Below, in pieces: positions 43,927 through 52,315 of a DNA stretch of 64,000 nt (positions are counted from its first letter, which is position 1; the number at the start of each line of letters is the position of its first letter). Source of the DNA: G965215055 sp965242685 (GTDB taxonomy: Bacteria > Pseudomonadota > Gammaproteobacteria > UBA4575); contig OZ251487.1 in NCBI GenBank assembly GCA_965242685.1, positions 434,001 through 498,000 of the forward strand. Reading direction: 5' to 3'. A program made the position numbers and the translations under genes. The notes beneath the pieces are model-generated. The model did no database searches. It had not been told where the DNA came from and saw only the letters and a list, made by a program, of their open reading frames with translations.

Positions 43927-44694
43927 ATGGAAATCAACGCAAGGCATTGGTTGATCATGATAGGTTTTTCCGTGATGGCTCATGGGTACGTGGTATGGCA
44001 ATTGAATTTTTCTGAGCCTCCGAAAACTTCGGATGTTCTGACCCGGTACGTTATTGATCTCACCACTTTTCAATCCCCGCCAAAACCTGTCAAGTTGGAA
44101 CCCTTCCAACCCCCGGTACTCAAGAAGACACCACCAGTCGCCACCAAATCTGAAATTGCTCCTAAACCTAAACCCAAGCCCAAACCCAAACCCAAACCTA
44201 AGCCCAAACCTGTTCTCCCGAAACCTGTTCCTAAAGTGGTTGAGCCTAAGTTTGAGCAGCCGGTAAAGCAATCGATAGCCGATCCTGTCCCACCGCCTTC
44301 CCCACCAGTGCGGCATTCAACGGATCAACCGCGTGCCTCTTCATCATCGGCACCTGCTTCACTCGGTAGTTCTTCGTCAAGTAACGCCGCTTCTACGCAT
44401 AATATCGAGAAAGCAAATTATCACCGACTTATCTTCCACAAGCTTAAGAAACTGAAGAGATATCCGGCGTCCGCTCGTCGTCGAGGCAACGAAGGAACGG
44501 TGAAACTGATTTTTACATTGCGCAGGGATGGTAGTCTGGAAAGCTATAAAATTGCCGAAAGCTCCGGCTCAACCGTTCTTGACCGTGCAGTAGAGCGTCT
44601 CATTGAGCGGGCTACTCCATTTCCTCCCGTTCCGATCAGCGTAAGCAAGGGTTTGTATGAATTGTCCGTCGATATCTCATTCAAGCTAAGGTAG
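43927..44694 (+). CDS. tonB: TonB energy-transducing protein
   Basis: 255 aa. N-terminal membrane anchor at about residues 7-25 (WLIMIGFSVMAHGYVVWQL). The proline-rich spacer has a run of Lys-Pro pairs (about residues 79-97), encoded by a short DNA repeat near 44160-44215. A Ser/Ala-rich linker follows. The C-terminal TonB domain is YHRLIFHKLKKLKRYPASARRRGNEGTVKLIFTLRRDGSLESYKIAESSGSTVLDRAV. It spans the periplasm and transmits proton-motive energy to outer-membrane receptors such as the one at 721. Confidence 0.93.
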   Translation: MEINARHWLIMIGFSVMAHGYVVWQLNFSEPPKTSDVLTRYVIDLTTFQSPPKPVKLEPFQPPVLKKTPPVATKSEIAPKPKPKPKPKPKPKPKPVLPKPVPKVVEPKFEQPVKQSIADPVPPPSPPVRHSTDQPRASSSSAPASLGSSSSSNAASTHNIEKANYHRLIFHKLKKLKRYPASARRRGNEGTVKLIFTLRRDGSLESYKIAESSGSTVLDRAVERLIERATPFPPVPISVSKGLYELSVDISFKLR

Positions 44695-44978
44695 CTACCA
44701 GTCCGATGTTTACTATATTTAATTGCCTTGAAATGGCTTGAGGAAACGATTTGTAGGGGTGGTAAAAATATGGATATGTAAGCAAAAAAAGAGATTGTAA
44801 AGCACCGATTTTATCTTTGTAGAGATATAGCATAACGGAATTTTATCAAATAAAGTTCCTACAAAGATTTATATATTCTATTTTAACGAGTATAATCAAC
44901 TATATTTTTTGGCCAACCCAATGGCTCATTTGCCGAGTTAAGCGGCACAATTTTTATTTTAATAACAAGGAATTTGAA

Positions 44979-46739
44979 ATGACAACGAACGATGCTCTGT
45001 CGAAATGGGTAGAGGAAGTAACGGTACTTACAAAACCAGACAAGATTGTTTGGTGTGACGGTAGTGATGCTGAATATGATTCAATGGTTGAACAAATGCT
45101 TGCGACGGGTACGCTGCTCAAGTTGAACGAAGAAACCAATCCGAATTGCTATCTGCACCGCTCTGACCCTTCAGATGTCGCCCGTGTGGAGCATCTTACC
45201 TTTGTATGTACAAAGAATAAGGAGGATGCAGGCCCGAATAACAACTGGATGGATCCCGATGAGGCAAACGCGAAATTGGATGTTCTGTTTGACGGTTGCA
45301 TGAAAGGCCGCACCATGTACGTGATCCCCTACTGCATGGGACCGATTGATTCTCCGTTATCTCGCAATGGTGTGGAGATTACTGACAGTCCCTATGTGGT
45401 GGCTAACATGAAAATCATGGCACGCATCGGTACTCCCGCACTAAAACGCATTGAGAGGGAGGGGTCATTTGTAAAAGGGCTACACTCCATTGGGGATTTG
45501 GACCCGGAGAAGCGATTTATCATGCATTTTCCCGATGAGCTTTACATTAAAAGTGTCGGTTCAGGGTATGGCGGTAACGCGCTACTCGGTAAAAAGTGTC
45601 ATGCCCTGCGAATTGCAAGCTGGCAGGCACGAACGGAAGGCTGGCTGGCAGAACATATGTTAATTGTAGGGCTGGAGAATCCGCAAGGTGAGACCCATTA
45701 CGTCGCGTGCGCGTTTCCGTCTGCCTGCGGCAAAACCAATCTGGCTATGCTTATTCCACCAGAACAATATAAGGGTTGGAAGGTAACTACTGTAGGCGAC
45801 GATATTTGCTGGATGCATTTGCGTGATGATGGGCGGCTTTGGGCTATCAACCCTGAATCGGGTTATTTCGGGGTGGTTCCGGGCACGAATGAATGGTCCA
45901 ACAAAAATGCTTATGACACTTTGAAAAGCGACGCTATTTTTACCAATGTAGGTGTAACTGCGAACAACGAACCGTGGTGGGAAGACAAGGAGGACGGTAA
46001 ACAACCCACTGTCAACTGGAAAGGTGAACCATATGATTCGGAAACAGGTCCGGCGGCACATCCGAATTCACGCTTTACAGTATCTGCAAAAAATAATCCG
46101 GTGTATTCGCCCATGGCGGACCATCCGGATGGCGTACCGATTACGGCACTGGTTTTTGGCGGTCGTCGCAAAGAGCTTGCGCCGCTTGTCTATCAGGCTA
46201 AAAACTGGTCGCATGGCGTCCTTGTTGGTGCTTCCTGTGCATCGGAAATGACTGCTGCGGCCATAGGCGGTGCGGGTCAGATACGCCGCGACCCGATGGC
46301 GATGAAACCTTTCTGTGGTTATAATTTTGCGGATTATTTTTCACACTGGCTCAGCTTTGGCGGCAAGTCGGACAAGTTGCCCGAGATCTTCCATGTAAAC
46401 TGGTTTCGTCGTGATCAGGATGGTCAGTTTATGTGGCCCGGGTTTGGCGAAAACATGCGGGTACTGGCCTGGATCGTTGAGCGCTGTGAAGGTAAGGTCG
46501 GTGCAAAAGAGACACCTATTGGTTTTCTGCCCAACGTTGACGATATCGATATCAACGGGATAGACGTTTCTGCGGAAACCATGCGGTCACTGCTCGCCGT
46601 TAACCCGGTACAGTGGCAACGGGAAGTGGCCGATATAGAGAAGTATTTTGCTGAATATGGAGACCGTATGCCAGGAACTCTGCTTGGTGAGTTAAGTGAG
46701 ATTTCTGAGGCCTTGTCCCTGCAAAATAAGGCGGCTTGA
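44979..46739 (+). CDS. pckG: Phosphoenolpyruvate carboxykinase (GTP)
   Basis: 586 aa, the length of the GTP-dependent class. It interconverts oxaloacetate and PEP at the start of gluconeogenesis. Motifs: the kinase P-loop AFPSACGKTNLAML, HFPDELYIKSVGSGYGGNALLGKKCHALRIA, and the GTP-specific C-terminal segment HVNWFRRDQDGQFMWPGFGENMRVLAWI. Most gammaproteobacteria use the ATP-dependent enzyme, so this class is a minor peculiarity. The 284 bases upstream are AT-rich with no other gene visible. Confidence 0.96.
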   Translation: MTTNDALSKWVEEVTVLTKPDKIVWCDGSDAEYDSMVEQMLATGTLLKLNEETNPNCYLHRSDPSDVARVEHLTFVCTKNKEDAGPNNNWMDPDEANAKLDVLFDGCMKGRTMYVIPYCMGPIDSPLSRNGVEITDSPYVVANMKIMARIGTPALKRIEREGSFVKGLHSIGDLDPEKRFIMHFPDELYIKSVGSGYGGNALLGKKCHALRIASWQARTEGWLAEHMLIVGLENPQGETHYVACAFPSACGKTNLAMLIPPEQYKGWKVTTVGDDICWMHLRDDGRLWAINPESGYFGVVPGTNEWSNKNAYDTLKSDAIFTNVGVTANNEPWWEDKEDGKQPTVNWKGEPYDSETGPAAHPNSRFTVSAKNNPVYSPMADHPDGVPITALVFGGRRKELAPLVYQAKNWSHGVLVGASCASEMTAAAIGGAGQIRRDPMAMKPFCGYNFADYFSHWLSFGGKSDKLPEIFHVNWFRRDQDGQFMWPGFGENMRVLAWIVERCEGKVGAKETPIGFLPNVDDIDINGIDVSAETMRSLLAVNPVQWQREVADIEKYFAEYGDRMPGTLLGELSEISEALSLQNKAA

Positions 46740-47378
46740 TCCAAACACATAAGTAAACTAAGGGAACTTTTGTTGCCTATACTTTCCCGCTATTTTCATT
46801 GGTCAAACTAGTGAAGTAGCGTGTGATTTTTCTGGCAAAGCCAATAAAGCGGGTAAAATAGTAAAACCTTCTACCTCATTTTAACAGGTGCAGCTATCCG
46901 ATTTCAGGCAGGAGGTTGGGCTCTATTGGCTTCATTTTCTCAGTCATAATTGCGCCACTTTTTCCTAGGATTTAATACCGTTGGCATACACTATCCCCCT
47001 TGTTCTCTTTCTCGGTAGAAGGGGGAGTCAAGAAGGTTTTGAAAGAATTATCTAACATTGTATATAATCCCTTATAAATAGCATACATTGTGTATCAGCC
47101 ACCGCAAAAATTTATAAATTTTTCTGTTCGTTTTAGCTGTGTTGTTCGCTATATCGTTCATTGTTAAGTGCGGATGGAATGGTTTTTTTATTGTATTCGT
47201 AACTGAAGAACGGGGAATAGCAGAGAGCTTATGAGTTTTTATTAATAGTACAAATACAAGCCCTTTATTGAGCTTATCGCAACTTTGGAAAAGTGATATA
47301 TTGATCTTTAAAGTGAGCTGGTTGACAGGTAGCGGCTATCTTTAGTGCTGATATATTTTCTGATGCTATGAGGGAGAA
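46740..47378. other. 639-bp AT-rich intergenic region with inverted repeats
   Basis: No gene could be supported. The region holds three inverted repeats: an imperfect pair CCCGCTATTTTCATTGG (46786-46802) / CCAATAAAGCGGG (46841-46853); TCCCCCTT (46994-47001) / AAGGGGGA (47019-47026); and a perfect 18-base palindrome AAAAATTTATAAATTTTT (47106-47123). None is followed by a clear T-run. They may be remnants of a mobile element, a small RNA or protein-binding sites. Promoters for the 47382 gene should be at the right end. Confidence 0.45.
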
Positions 47379-47381
47379 ATG

Positions 47382-47624
47382 ATGTCTCGCTATTACGTCA
47401 ATAAAACCCCCCAGTCAAATGGTGACCACGAAGTTCATATTGCGGGGTGTTTGTACTTACCGGCTGAAGAAGATAGGATTTATCTGGGCAATTTTCACAG
47501 TTCGGGTGATCTTCACGGTTCGGGTGGCTTGCATAGCTGTCGTTTGGCGGTAGAGGAAGCAAAAAAATATTACTCGCAAGTCAATGGGTGCTATTATTGT
47601 TCCAGCGAATGTTACGCGCCATGA
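47382..47624 (+). CDS. Small Cys-containing hypothetical protein, 80 aa
   Basis: Starts at the second of two adjacent ATG codons (47379, 47382), after GAGGGAG. It opens MSRYYVNKTPQSNGDHEVHIAGCLYLP and closes SCRLAVEEAKKYYSQVNGCYYCSSECYAP, a pattern I have seen in short conserved proteins of unknown function with spaced Cys residues. Five Cys residues and two His could bind a metal. An 18-base tandem duplication in the middle inserts HSSGDLHGSGGL. No signal peptide. Confidence 0.72.
   Translation: MSRYYVNKTPQSNGDHEVHIAGCLYLPAEEDRIYLGNFHSSGDLHGSGGLHSCRLAVEEAKKYYSQVNGCYYCSSECYAP
47494..47529 (+). repeat. 18-bp in-frame tandem duplication
   Basis: TTCACAGTTCGGGTGATC (47494-47511) is followed directly by TTCACGGTTCGGGTGGCT (47512-47529), 15 of 18 bases identical. 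It adds six residues to the small Cys protein at 47382. Confidence 0.75.
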
Positions 47625-47679
47625 AGCCGGATGTGTTTCTCCTGCGATTGAAGTTTGATTTTGATATTTTGACGATAAA

Positions 47680-47709
47680 AAAAGCTCCGACCGTAAAGCC
47701 AGAGCTTTT
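47680..47709. terminator. Probable bidirectional terminator
   Basis: AAAAGCTC (47680-47687) and GAGCTTTT (47702-47709) form an eight-base-pair stem with a 14-base loop. The A/T ends supply a short T-run in both directions. It lies between the convergent genes at 47382 and 47792, where a shared terminator is expected. Confidence 0.5.
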
Positions 47710-47791
47710 AAATATGGGAAAGTGCTTCTTCTCTAGCTTCAGTCCCAGATAGCCAGAAGCATCACGTCTCCCGCCTGTTGAGTTTTTCGGT

Positions 47792-48394
47792 TTACTCCTT
47801 TTTAACCGTATCTGTGACTGGGGCCTGATCCTGGTATGCGGCTCCAAGTATTTGCTGATAATTGCCTGGGTTGGCTATCCACGCCATGCTTTCTTTCTGC
47901 CAGGCTGGATTCATCATTTTATACATAGGTTGATAAAATGCGGGGTTCATTGAAGCGGTCATCCACTGCATATAAAAAGCAGGGTTCATGTAGGTGTACA
48001 TGGGTTGATAAGTTTGTGGATTCATTGAAGCTGCCATCCAGTTCGCGTATATCTGCGGGTTCATAAACTGGGTAAGTGCGTTTGTCATTTTTGACGGATC
48101 ACTCATGTTTGCTATCCAGTTATTCCACTGTTCAGGGTTTGAGAAACATTCCATGACTATCTGAGCAGTTTTCGGATCGTTCATTGATGTGATTAGCTCC
48201 ATGAACTCGGCAGGGCTTGCCATTTTGGCGGCCATCACTTCCAGGTCAGTAAATCCGGCTGGAATATTACAGTCAGAGAAAACCAAGTCTTGTTCTTGCT
48301 GCTTCTCGTTTTTTGCAAAGACCCCAATTAATGCCGAGCCTCCCAGTAGGATGGCACCAGTTAATATCATTGGTATTGTTTTAGAAAATTTCAT
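47792..48394 (-). CDS. Exported Met-Asn-Pro repeat protein
   Basis: 200 aa. The N-terminus is a signal peptide or anchor (MKFSKTIPMILTGAILLGGSALIGVFA). From about residue 100 the sequence repeats a motif built on MNP: FMNPQIYANWMAASMNPQTYQPMYTYMNPAFYMQWMTASMNPAFYQPMYKMMNP, rich in Met, Asn, Pro, Tyr and Trp. Repeats are about 14-17 residues long. I do not recognise a named domain. Candidate roles are a surface or periplasmic matrix protein or a metal-binding Met-rich protein; both are guesses. Convergent with the gene at 47382. Confidence 0.7.
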   Translation of the reverse strand: MKFSKTIPMILTGAILLGGSALIGVFAKNEKQQEQDLVFSDCNIPAGFTDLEVMAAKMASPAEFMELITSMNDPKTAQIVMECFSNPEQWNNWIANMSDPSKMTNALTQFMNPQIYANWMAASMNPQTYQPMYTYMNPAFYMQWMTASMNPAFYQPMYKMMNPAWQKESMAWIANPGNYQQILGAAYQDQAPVTDTVKKE

Positions 48395-48490
48395 TTTGTC
48401 TTCCCCATAAAATGTTAATAATATAAGAATATTCTAATATAATTTTGTAGATATTGTTTGATTTTATTTTTATATACATATAGTCCCACC

Positions 48491-49606
48491 TTATGAGTGT
48501 GAATGTATAACTCTTTTGTCGGTGCTTGGTTTTGTGCGTAAATACTCGCGGCAAGCTTCATAATTGCCGCGAAAACAAATATGATTTTTGCGTTGGTTTA
48601 GTTGGTCTTTGTACATGGGGTCATAATAGTTATCAAGTATGGTAACCAGCCAGTCGTAGTGTTTGATAGTCTCACCAGTTTTCATCTGTGTATTCAGGGC
48701 TTGTTGCATATTTTTTCGCGTATCACCATAACGAGCAGGCCCTAATCTTTTATGGATTTTGTCCAAGCTTTGTATCAGATAGGAAGAAAATGAAGCGAAT
48801 CCATCATGCTGACCATATAAATTTGTAAATTCGGCACACATGTCTATGACGTATTCTTGCATTAGGTTCTGTAGCCTTTGTTCGTAAGGTTCTTCAATAA
48901 CAACCAATGGTGATTGGCGCATTTTTTCAAATAATATTTTGGGTATGCCTACTTTCCCAATCGTGCGTGCCTCATCTTCTACGATGATATCTCGACGTCC
49001 AAGCTTCAAGAATTCTATTGATAAGATATTTTCAAAGTTGATTTGATTGTTTTGTGGGCCTGTGTGCCGACCGAAACTGGAACCTCGATGATGAGCGGCG
49101 GCTTCCATATCGATACCGTTTTCCAGGTTTTTAATAAAAATTGTCTTGCCACAGCCGGTTTTCCCGCCGACCAGCGTAAAGTTGCACTGGTTTATGGATT
49201 TCTCCAGTCTATGTAGGAGGAAGGTGCGTAGTGCTTTATAGCCTCCTTTTATTACAGGAAAATCGACACCTGCTTCTTGCATCCATTGCTGTGCAATTTG
49301 TGAACGCAATCCTCCTCGAAAGCAATATAAAAAGCCATCCGGGTTACGGTTGGCGAATTTAATCCATGAGTTGACACGCATTTCTTTTAGCTCGTCCCGC
49401 ACAAGCTCGTGTCCTTTCCTAATTGCTTTTTCTCGGCCATAATTTGTATAGCAAGTACCTATTATTTCGCGTTGGTGGTTATCCATAATTGGTAAATTTT
49501 CTGCATTTGGAAACGCGCCGCGCTCATATTCTATGGGTGCGCGTACATCCGCAAGTGCAATATTATTGATAAATAGATTGGAATATATACGATTCTGGTT
49601 TTGCAT
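48491..49606 (-). CDS. selU: tRNA 2-selenouridine synthase (tRNA 2-thiouridine geranyltransferase)
   Basis: 371 aa. The N-terminal rhodanese domain contains the catalytic Cys95 in GFLYCFRGGLRSQIAQQWM. The C-terminal P-loop domain begins with VGGKTGCGKT at about residues 146-155. The enzyme, also called MnmH, geranylates 2-thiouridine at wobble position 34 and replaces sulfur with selenium using selenophosphate. selD is not in this window. Both active-site motifs are intact. Divergent from hisI. Confidence 0.93.
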   Translation of the reverse strand: MQNQNRIYSNLFINNIALADVRAPIEYERGAFPNAENLPIMDNHQREIIGTCYTNYGREKAIRKGHELVRDELKEMRVNSWIKFANRNPDGFLYCFRGGLRSQIAQQWMQEAGVDFPVIKGGYKALRTFLLHRLEKSINQCNFTLVGGKTGCGKTIFIKNLENGIDMEAAAHHRGSSFGRHTGPQNNQINFENILSIEFLKLGRRDIIVEDEARTIGKVGIPKILFEKMRQSPLVVIEEPYEQRLQNLMQEYVIDMCAEFTNLYGQHDGFASFSSYLIQSLDKIHKRLGPARYGDTRKNMQQALNTQMKTGETIKHYDWLVTILDNYYDPMYKDQLNQRKNHICFRGNYEACREYLRTKPSTDKRVIHSHS

Positions 49607-49770
49607 CGTTGTTTACCATCTTGTGTATGAAAATATAGCTGTTATGTGTCCAATGTCTGTCAATGATTTTTATTAATAATGCTCTGTACGGTAGCGCGCA
49701 TTTAAGTAAAATGATCTGCATAATTGTTACAAATCTAATATTAAGTCTTTTTAATCGTTGAAGTATTTTT

Positions 49771-50256
49771 ATGTCGGCACATTTTAAGTGGTTTGGTAAG
49801 CGGAGTTCCGTTAAGGAAGTCGAAGAAGGAAAATTGCTTGCTCCAAAATTTGATGAGCATGGTTTAATCCCTGCAGTAGCTACTGACATCAAGTCTGAAG
49901 AATTGTTAATGATGGGTTATATGAATGCAGAAGCGCTTGAAAAGACCATTGAAACGGGTGAAGCGTATTATTGGAGCCGCAGTCGGCAATGTTTGTGGCA
50001 TAAGGGAGCTACTAGCGGTCTTGTACAAAAAGTTATTGAAATGCGTATCGATGATGACCAGGATGCAGTATGGCTAAGGGTACGTGTAACGGGTGGTGCG
50101 AGTTGTCATGTTGGTTACCGTTCGTGCTTTTATCGCGCAATTAAAGTTGATCTTGCGCCGGGTAATGCGCCTATTGAGCTGGAGTTCAAAGAGTACAAAA
50201 AAGTATTTGATCCCGAAGAAGTGTACGGAGATTCACCAAATCCTACCAAACTGTAA
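49771..50256 (+). CDS. hisI: Phosphoribosyl-AMP cyclohydrolase
   Basis: 161 aa, histidine biosynthesis step 3 (ring opening of phosphoribosyl-AMP). Motifs: LIPAVATDIKSEELLMMGYMNAEALEKTIETGEAYYWSRSRQCLWHKGATSG and the metal-binding VTGGASCHVGYRSCFYR. The protein is monofunctional: no HisE domain is fused. The gene stands alone, away from other his genes, with mscS 26 bases downstream. Confidence 0.95.
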   Translation: MSAHFKWFGKRSSVKEVEEGKLLAPKFDEHGLIPAVATDIKSEELLMMGYMNAEALEKTIETGEAYYWSRSRQCLWHKGATSGLVQKVIEMRIDDDQDAVWLRVRVTGGASCHVGYRSCFYRAIKVDLAPGNAPIELEFKEYKKVFDPEEVYGDSPNPTKL

Positions 50257-50282
50257 GCCGTGTACATGTTACACAGTTCTTG

Positions 50283-51353
50283 ATGGATAAAATTAAAGCA
50301 CTTTACTATTCCTGGCTTGCAGCTTTTGATCTTCATCCCTATTTGACGGCACTTGGGATTGTTTTAACCTTTACCGCGTTTGCTTTGGTTTTTAATTTCG
50401 TAATTATCCATTATTTGAAACGAGTTTTTCCTAAAACGATTTCCGTAGACAGTGACTATGTTTTTAATCTTTTGAAAAGGCCTCTGTTTGTTAGTTTGAT
50501 CATTATTGGGTTGGCAGAGGCGACGTTAGTGTTGCGCGTACCAGATAACGTGCTGTTCACAACAACGTCATTTCTAAAAACGATTGCCATCATTATCTGG
50601 GTTCACTTTACAATTAAACTTGCCAAGTTTCTGCTTAACAAAATAAGTGGTGGAGAGAAAGGTCAGCTCGTACAGAAAAACACTCTACCTCTATTCAGTA
50701 ACTTAGCGATAATTATCATTATTGCAGCAGCAGCTTATTTTTTGCTTATATCTTGGGATATAGATGTTTCCGTTTGGCTTGCTTCGGCGGGCATAGCAGG
50801 AATCGCCCTTAGTTTTGCTGCCAAAGACACGTTGGCAAATTTATTTGCAGGGGTGTTTATATTGGCTGATGCCCCTTACAAACTGGGGGATTATATTGTA
50901 TTGGATTCAGGTGAACGCGGGCAAGTTACGCATATAGGAATACGCAGTACCAGGTTGTTGACACGCGATGACGTGGAGGTCACGGTTCCAAATTCTATCA
51001 TGGGCAATGCAAAAATAACCAATGAAGCTGGAGGGCCCAGCATGAAGCATAGAATTCGCGTTAAAATAGGCGTTGCATATGGTAGCGATGTAGATCAAGT
51101 GCGCAAGGTGTTGGAGCGGGTTGCCGTGGATAACCAGAAAGTTTGTAAAATACCGGCGCCCCGAGTTCGCTTTAGAGGTTTTGGCAGCTCAAGCTTGGAT
51201 GTCGAATTGCTTTGTTGGGTAGATATGCCAGTACTTCGAGGATTAGTGCTGGACCAGTTGTATACCGCGGTATATAAGCAATTCATGGAACTGAAAATCG
51301 AAATCCCATACACCAAACAAGACGTATATATAAAAAGCATGCCACCCACTTGA
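50283..51353 (+). CDS. mscS: Small-conductance mechanosensitive channel (MscS family)
   Basis: 356 aa from the ATG at 50283; a TTG at 50280 is also in frame. Several membrane helices occupy residues 1-170. The pore-lining TM3 and beta domain are clear: VWLASAGIAGIALSFAAKDTLANLFAGVFILADAPYKLGDYIVLDSGERGQVTHIGIRSTRLLTRDDVEVTVPNSIMGNAKI. The cytoplasmic vestibule domain follows. It opens on membrane tension to release osmolytes after hypo-osmotic shock. Confidence 0.93.
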   Translation: MDKIKALYYSWLAAFDLHPYLTALGIVLTFTAFALVFNFVIIHYLKRVFPKTISVDSDYVFNLLKRPLFVSLIIIGLAEATLVLRVPDNVLFTTTSFLKTIAIIIWVHFTIKLAKFLLNKISGGEKGQLVQKNTLPLFSNLAIIIIIAAAAYFLLISWDIDVSVWLASAGIAGIALSFAAKDTLANLFAGVFILADAPYKLGDYIVLDSGERGQVTHIGIRSTRLLTRDDVEVTVPNSIMGNAKITNEAGGPSMKHRIRVKIGVAYGSDVDQVRKVLERVAVDNQKVCKIPAPRVRFRGFGSSSLDVELLCWVDMPVLRGLVLDQLYTAVYKQFMELKIEIPYTKQDVYIKSMPPT

Positions 51354-51409
51354 TTTTTAGGCTTACAGTATAGGGTACACGTAACAGATTATTAGTCAGT
51401 TTTTTTTCG

Positions 51410-51598
51410 ATGTCTTTGCAAACCACTGTCATACCATGCGTTGAACGTGTCAGCCCTATAGTAAAAGAGGTAGCGTGTGACGGTGGGGGGGGAGCTTTAG
51501 GCCACCCGCTGGTTTACCTTCCATTCGGCAATCAGTTACAAGTCGTTTGCTACTACTGTGGCAAACGCTTTGAAAAGGATACCTTGACAAACAGTTAG
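51410..51598 (+). CDS. Zinc-finger (CHCC) domain protein
   Basis: 62 aa. The C-terminal half shows the zf-CHCC pattern related to the NDUFS6 subunit of complex I: VACDGGGGALGHPLVYLPFG followed by QVVCYYCGKRF, giving Cys-His-Cys-Cys ligands. Small proteobacterial members are of unknown role. It precedes the DsrE-SQR cluster, but 157 bases separate them. Confidence 0.82.
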   Translation: MSLQTTVIPCVERVSPIVKEVACDGGGGALGHPLVYLPFGNQLQVVCYYCGKRFEKDTLTNS

Positions 51599-51755
51599 AT
51601 TAAACGCTTCTTTTACATTTTCTCATTACCAAGTTTCACAATTTCCTGATACCCTCATAGAACTTTTCGCAGCTTTTAGTAGTCCTTGTATTCAAGATTC
51701 GGGAAGTTTGGAATGGTTGCTTGAAATGTAAAAATTTGATCTTAGCGAGGTTGGT

Positions 51756-52148
51756 ATGGCATCAGATAAAATTAGCGTGATGGTTACTTCAGGAAATCGG
51801 GAACAATTACAAATGGCTGCAATGGTGGCTTCGGTCGGTGCAGTGAGTGGCAACGATGTATCCGTATTTTTATCAATGAACGCATTGAAGTTTTTTGTGA
51901 AAGGCAGTGCAGAAAAGGCTCCCTTTGAAGGTGAAATGGGTAAGTTGATTGAGGAAAAAAATGCGCCGGATTTTAAGTTGCTATTTCAGCAAGCCGTGGA
52001 ATATGGGGATGCGAAAATTTCTCCTTGCTCAATGGCTGTGGACATACTTGAGGTTAACCAAGATGATCTTGAAGGCTTTATTTCGGAGCCAATGGGATTA
52101 ACCGCGTTTCTGAGTGATGCGTCAGGTGCTCAGGTTTGGCACTTCTGA
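51756..52148 (+). CDS. DsrE/DsrF/DrsH-like family protein
   Basis: 130 aa. The DsrE-like fold pattern is KISVMVTSGNREQLQMAAMVASVGAVSGNDVSVFLSMNALKFFVKG, then KLLFQQAVEYGDAKISPCSMAVDILEVNQDDLEGFI. One Cys (KISPCSMAV) sits in the place of the reactive Cys in related sulfur-carrier proteins. DsrE-like proteins transfer persulfide sulfur in sulfur oxidation and tRNA thiolation. It is followed by the SQR-like gene, so a role in sulfide handling is likely (inference). Confidence 0.85.
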   Translation: MASDKISVMVTSGNREQLQMAAMVASVGAVSGNDVSVFLSMNALKFFVKGSAEKAPFEGEMGKLIEEKNAPDFKLLFQQAVEYGDAKISPCSMAVDILEVNQDDLEGFISEPMGLTAFLSDASGAQVWHF

Positions 52149-52315
52149 TGTTTGATGAGAAGTATGGTGGAGAGGGGATTAGTGTATATGAAAAATGAAC
52201 AGAGATATTGTCATTCAATTAACTCTGCCAATATTATTTGGGTAAAGACAGTTTTGCCCTGGAAAGACTGATAAGTTTGGTGTGAGCGAATAGATAGAAA
52301 AACAGTGAGGTTACT

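Noticed and set aside
46994..47026. TCCCCCTT/AAGGGGGA hairpin as terminator of pckG
   Set aside because: It is over 250 bases after the stop and no T-run follows.
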